Shown here piece by piece: positions 61,571 through 64,000 of a DNA stretch of 64,000 bases. Numbering within the stretch: the first letter of the stretch is position 1; the number at the start of each line of letters is the position of its first letter. A model generated the notes under the pieces. The model searched no databases and was not told where the DNA came from. It saw only the letters and a program-made list of their open reading frames with translations. A program made the position numbers and the translations under genes. Source of the DNA: Hortaea werneckii. Its lineage: Eukaryota > Ascomycota > Dothideomycetes > Mycosphaerellales > Teratosphaeriaceae. The DNA is taken from NCBI GenBank assembly GCA_037044905.1, contig JBAOKB010000153.1, forward strand, positions 1 through 64,000, written 5' to 3'.

Positions 61571-62626
61571 ATGTCCCGCCCAATCCTCCGCACCCCCATC
61601 TGCGACCTCCTAGGAATCGAATACCCCATCCTGCTAGCAGGCATGGCGCGCACCTCCTCGGGACCCCTGGCGGCAGCCGTCAGCAACGCGGGCGGACTGG
61701 GCGTCATAGGCGGACTGGGATACACGCCGGACCAACTGCGCTCCATCATCCACGAGATCAAGTCAAACCTCTCCGTCCCTTCCCTCCCCTTCGGCGTCGA
61801 TCTTGCCCTCCCCCAGGTGGGAGGCTCCGCGCGGAAGACGAACCACGATTACACGCACGGCCAACTAGACGAGCTGATCGGCGTGGTGATCGAGGAGAAA
61901 GCGCGGTTATTCGTGTCCGCGGTCGGGGTCCCACCCCTGCACGTGATTAAACGCCTCCACGACGCGGGCATCTTCGTGATGAACATGGTCGGCCACCCGA
62001 AACATGCCCATAAGGCCTTACAGGCGGGCGTGGACATCGTGTGTGCGCAGGGAGGGGAGGGAGGGGGACATACGGGGGATATCGCGACGAGTATCCTGAT
62101 TCCCTCTGTGGTGGATGTTGCGCGGCAGTATCGGTCCCCGCTGAGTGGGGGGCCGGCGATGGTGATCGCCGCGGGGGGGATCTACAATGGGCGGTCGTTG
62201 GCGGCGATGTTGGCGTTCGGGGCGCAGGGGGCGTGGGTGGGGACGCGGTTTGTGGCGTCGGCGGAGGCCGGGTGTAGTCAGCTGCATAAGGAGGCGGTCG
62301 TGTCGGCGGCGTTTGAGGATACGATGCGGACGCTGGTGGTGTCGGGACGGCCGTTACGGGTGCGGGTGAATGATTATATTCGGTCGTGGGAGATGGAGCG
62401 GCCGGAGGAGGTGAAGCGGTTGTGTGAGAGTGGGGTGGTGCCGTTGCAGAAGGATATGGATGAGGACCGGGAGGTGGATATCCCGTTCTTGATGGGCCAG
62501 GTGGCGGGCGTGATTGGGGAGGTCAAGCCTGCGAGGGAGATTATGCAGGATATGGTGAGGGAATGCGTCGATGTGTTGCAGGCGCAGCAGGGATATCTTG
62601 GTGGGGGGAGAGCTAGTAAGCTGTAG
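61571..62626 (+). CDS. Nitronate monooxygenase (2-nitropropane dioxygenase family)
   Basis: 351 residues, intronless. It is a flavin-dependent TIM-barrel enzyme of the NMO class. Motifs: LLGIEYPILLAGMARTSSGP, AVSNAGGLGVIGGLGYTPDQ, PFGVDLALPQVGGSARKTNH, NMVGHPKHAHKALQAGVDIV, the signature AQGGEGGGHTGDIAT (class I GxEGGGHxG with the likely catalytic His), MVIAAGGIYNGRSLAAMLAF and AQGAWVGTRFVASAEA. NMOs use FMN and O2 to oxidise toxic alkyl nitronates such as propionate-3-nitronate. No targeting signal. The GC content of the second half (from about 62050) is high on codon third positions with G, unlike neighbouring genes. Confidence 0.92.
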   Translation: MSRPILRTPICDLLGIEYPILLAGMARTSSGPLAAAVSNAGGLGVIGGLGYTPDQLRSIIHEIKSNLSVPSLPFGVDLALPQVGGSARKTNHDYTHGQLDELIGVVIEEKARLFVSAVGVPPLHVIKRLHDAGIFVMNMVGHPKHAHKALQAGVDIVCAQGGEGGGHTGDIATSILIPSVVDVARQYRSPLSGGPAMVIAAGGIYNGRSLAAMLAFGAQGAWVGTRFVASAEAGCSQLHKEAVVSAAFEDTMRTLVVSGRPLRVRVNDYIRSWEMERPEEVKRLCESGVVPLQKDMDEDREVDIPFLMGQVAGVIGEVKPAREIMQDMVRECVDVLQAQQGYLGGGRASKL

Positions 62627-63028
62627 CTAGGTATATTATTCCTAATGTGATTACGAATGCTCATGTTTTGGGCCCCATGATGAGGGTCACAGCACCTAAG
62701 TAAGCCGACAACAAGGGGATTTCCTGGTGTGCCCAGACCCCACTAGATCGTTGGTGCATCCTTCTAGCGGTAGGTTGTCTCAAAGTCATTGCCATTGCCA
62801 TTTACAATACCCACTGCTAATTGCTGTTTCGTCGTTGAATTCTCACAGGAGGCAACAACTTCCTGAATAACTCAAGGTCGTAAAATCCATCCAGACTCGC
62901 CACACTTCCAGTGCCTCAGACAAGCTCTCGCGAAAGACGTAGAGAGAATCTGGGAGCATGAATTTGTCTCCCGACTTCACCACCGCCCATTCAAATTACC
63001 TACTTTCCCGACCCCCTCCCAAAGGAAA
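62627..63028. other. Intergenic between convergent genes
   Basis: About 400 bases containing both 3' ends. No further features. Confidence 0.45.
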
Positions 63029-64000
63029 TCACCCACCAGGAACACACAACCCCAACCTCCAAAAATAATCCCGATGCGCGAAGAACATTTCCCACAACCG
63101 ATACCGCGTGGGTACGCCGCGCCAGGGCTCGTGCATCACACCCTGCACCTCATGCTTTACGGAAGCAAAGAGATCCCGAGTCTGGGCAATTCTACTTGTG
63201 TCGTCGACCGTCCCGTCCTGTCCAGCAATACAATCCGGGTCATTGTCACCTTCGCAGAGCCTCAGGTCCTGGACATCGGGTGAGGGTGCCTTTTTGGAGA
63301 TGAAGATTTCGCCCGCGTGGGCGACGTAGCCCCATTCGGTCAGCGGGAGTAAAGGGACGGGATCGCCTATATGCGTGACGCGCCGATATCTCAGCTCCGC
63401 AGTTTCATCATCTCCGTGGAGGAGGCCGAAGCGGCGGTCGATGTACTCTGCTAAACCTTGATTCCCGACACGCGGTTCGCCGTAAGTGGTGATCGTGGGA
63501 TCCGCGCCGCGCGCCAGCATCTCCAGCCCCGCGAGCGCAGCGACGGCCCCTCCGAGGCTGTGGCCGACTAAGTGGAGTGCGTAGTCGGGATGGAGGAAGA
63601 GCTGCTGTTGGAGGTGCGGCAGGATGGCTGCGTGGGTGTTGGACCAGGAGCGCTGGAAACCGGCGTGGACGGTGCAGTTGTGACATTTGCTCTCATCGCT
63701 GCTTTGCGGGGAAGGTGGGAAACCTCCAGGGACGCTTCCTAGATACTGCTGAGAGGAACGTTTCTCGACAGCCTCATCGCCCGCGCCCGGGTAAGGTTCG
63801 TATTTCTGGGGGATGGTGCTCAGGTCGGCGACCGTGTTGGCGAGACTGTAGGTGCCGCGGAAGGCGACGATGATGCGGGCTTTGCCATGGTCCAGGGCGA
63901 TGTATCCCGCGCTATCGCTCAGCAGCGGGCCTGTGTCCCAGGTGGTGATCAGCTCGAAGTGCGGGAAGTCCTTGCAGCGCGATAGGCAGGTGAAGGGTTT
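63029..64000 (-). CDS. Class 3 lipase, partial at right edge
   Basis: The frame enters from the right edge and ends at 63029; the N-terminus lies outside the window. About 323 residues are visible. The alpha/beta-hydrolase core is clear: FELITTWDTGPLLSDSAGYI, ARIIVAFRGTYSLANTVADL, CHNCTVHAGFQRSWSNTHAA, the nucleophile elbow ALHLVGHSLGGAVAALAGLE (catalytic Ser), TITTYGEPRVGNQGLAEYID, THIGDPVPLLPL (catalytic Asp) and WGYVAHAGEIFI. The expected final catalytic His is probably in the last region, near VMHEPWRGVP or EMFFAHRDYFW. Cysteine pairs (CLSRC, CHNC, RLCEGDNDPDC) suggest a secreted or vacuolar, disulfide-bonded triacylglycerol lipase. Confidence 0.9.
   Translation of the reverse strand, partial: KPFTCLSRCKDFPHFELITTWDTGPLLSDSAGYIALDHGKARIIVAFRGTYSLANTVADLSTIPQKYEPYPGAGDEAVEKRSSQQYLGSVPGGFPPSPQSSDESKCHNCTVHAGFQRSWSNTHAAILPHLQQQLFLHPDYALHLVGHSLGGAVAALAGLEMLARGADPTITTYGEPRVGNQGLAEYIDRRFGLLHGDDETAELRYRRVTHIGDPVPLLPLTEWGYVAHAGEIFISKKAPSPDVQDLRLCEGDNDPDCIAGQDGTVDDTSRIAQTRDLFASVKHEVQGVMHEPWRGVPTRYRLWEMFFAHRDYFWRLGLCVPGG

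Noticed and set aside
58625..62626. Secondary-metabolite cluster around the FAD and nitronate monooxygenases
   Set aside because: No backbone synthase, transporter or regulator nearby; two redox genes alone do not make a cluster.

Overview
The window is nuclear DNA of a filamentous ascomycete. The evidence is single genes on both strands, short GT-AG introns of about 45 to 98 bases with CTRAC-like branch points, and clear fungal orthologues: Atg10, DNA polymerase delta small subunit, eIF3m, a GT34 and a GT8 glycosyltransferase, a PY-motif arrestin and a DUF3716 protein. Gene style suggests Dothideomycetes, but this is a guess. There is no rRNA, tRNA, CRISPR array, complete transposon or recognisable secondary-metabolite cluster.

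Layout. 1-7 kb: a Fringe/GT31-like glycosyltransferase cut by the left edge, a KRE9/KNH1-like wall or sensor protein, and a GT34 galactosyl/mannosyltransferase. All three are recognisable, but each needs one or more 1-base frame corrections. 7-20.8 kb: a small conserved protein, a stand-alone RNase H, a metallophosphoesterase, a YdeI/OmpD-family protein, a coiled-coil protein, a tiny Asn/Ser/Tyr-rich protein missed by ORF finding, an HMG-box-like plus zinc-knuckle protein, and a DUF3716 gene next to an acidic nuclear-type gene. 21-29.5 kb: a small unknown, an arrestin, a GT8 glycosyltransferase and, after a 2.3 kb gap, an MFS polyamine-type transporter. 30-36.7 kb: a long disordered protein divergent from a PHD-finger/PIF1-helicase fusion, then ATG10. 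37-40 kb: a four-helix membrane protein with an internal TAG, then a gene-poor stretch. 40-52 kb: a DUF8004-like protein, POL31, a small membrane protein, an unknown 715-residue protein and eIF3m. 52-64 kb: a gene-poor stretch, a type II membrane protein, a tubby/LURP-like protein, an FAD monooxygenase, a nitronate monooxygenase preceded by a 26-C run, and a class 3 lipase cut by the right edge.

The genes are mostly independent housekeeping or accessory genes. Two themes recur: Golgi/secretory carbohydrate enzymes (GT31, GT34, GT8, the KRE9-like protein) and DNA/chromatin proteins (PIF1-PHD, POL31, RNase H, HMG/zinc knuckle, DUF3716). A palindromic CTACCTAGGTAG-type motif recurs in non-coding DNA, mostly upstream of start codons. 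The best leads are the PHD-PIF1 helicase with an inserted zinc ribbon, the HMG/zinc-knuckle protein that resembles a domesticated Gag, and the membrane-protein gene whose coding frame continues past a TAG-CAG.
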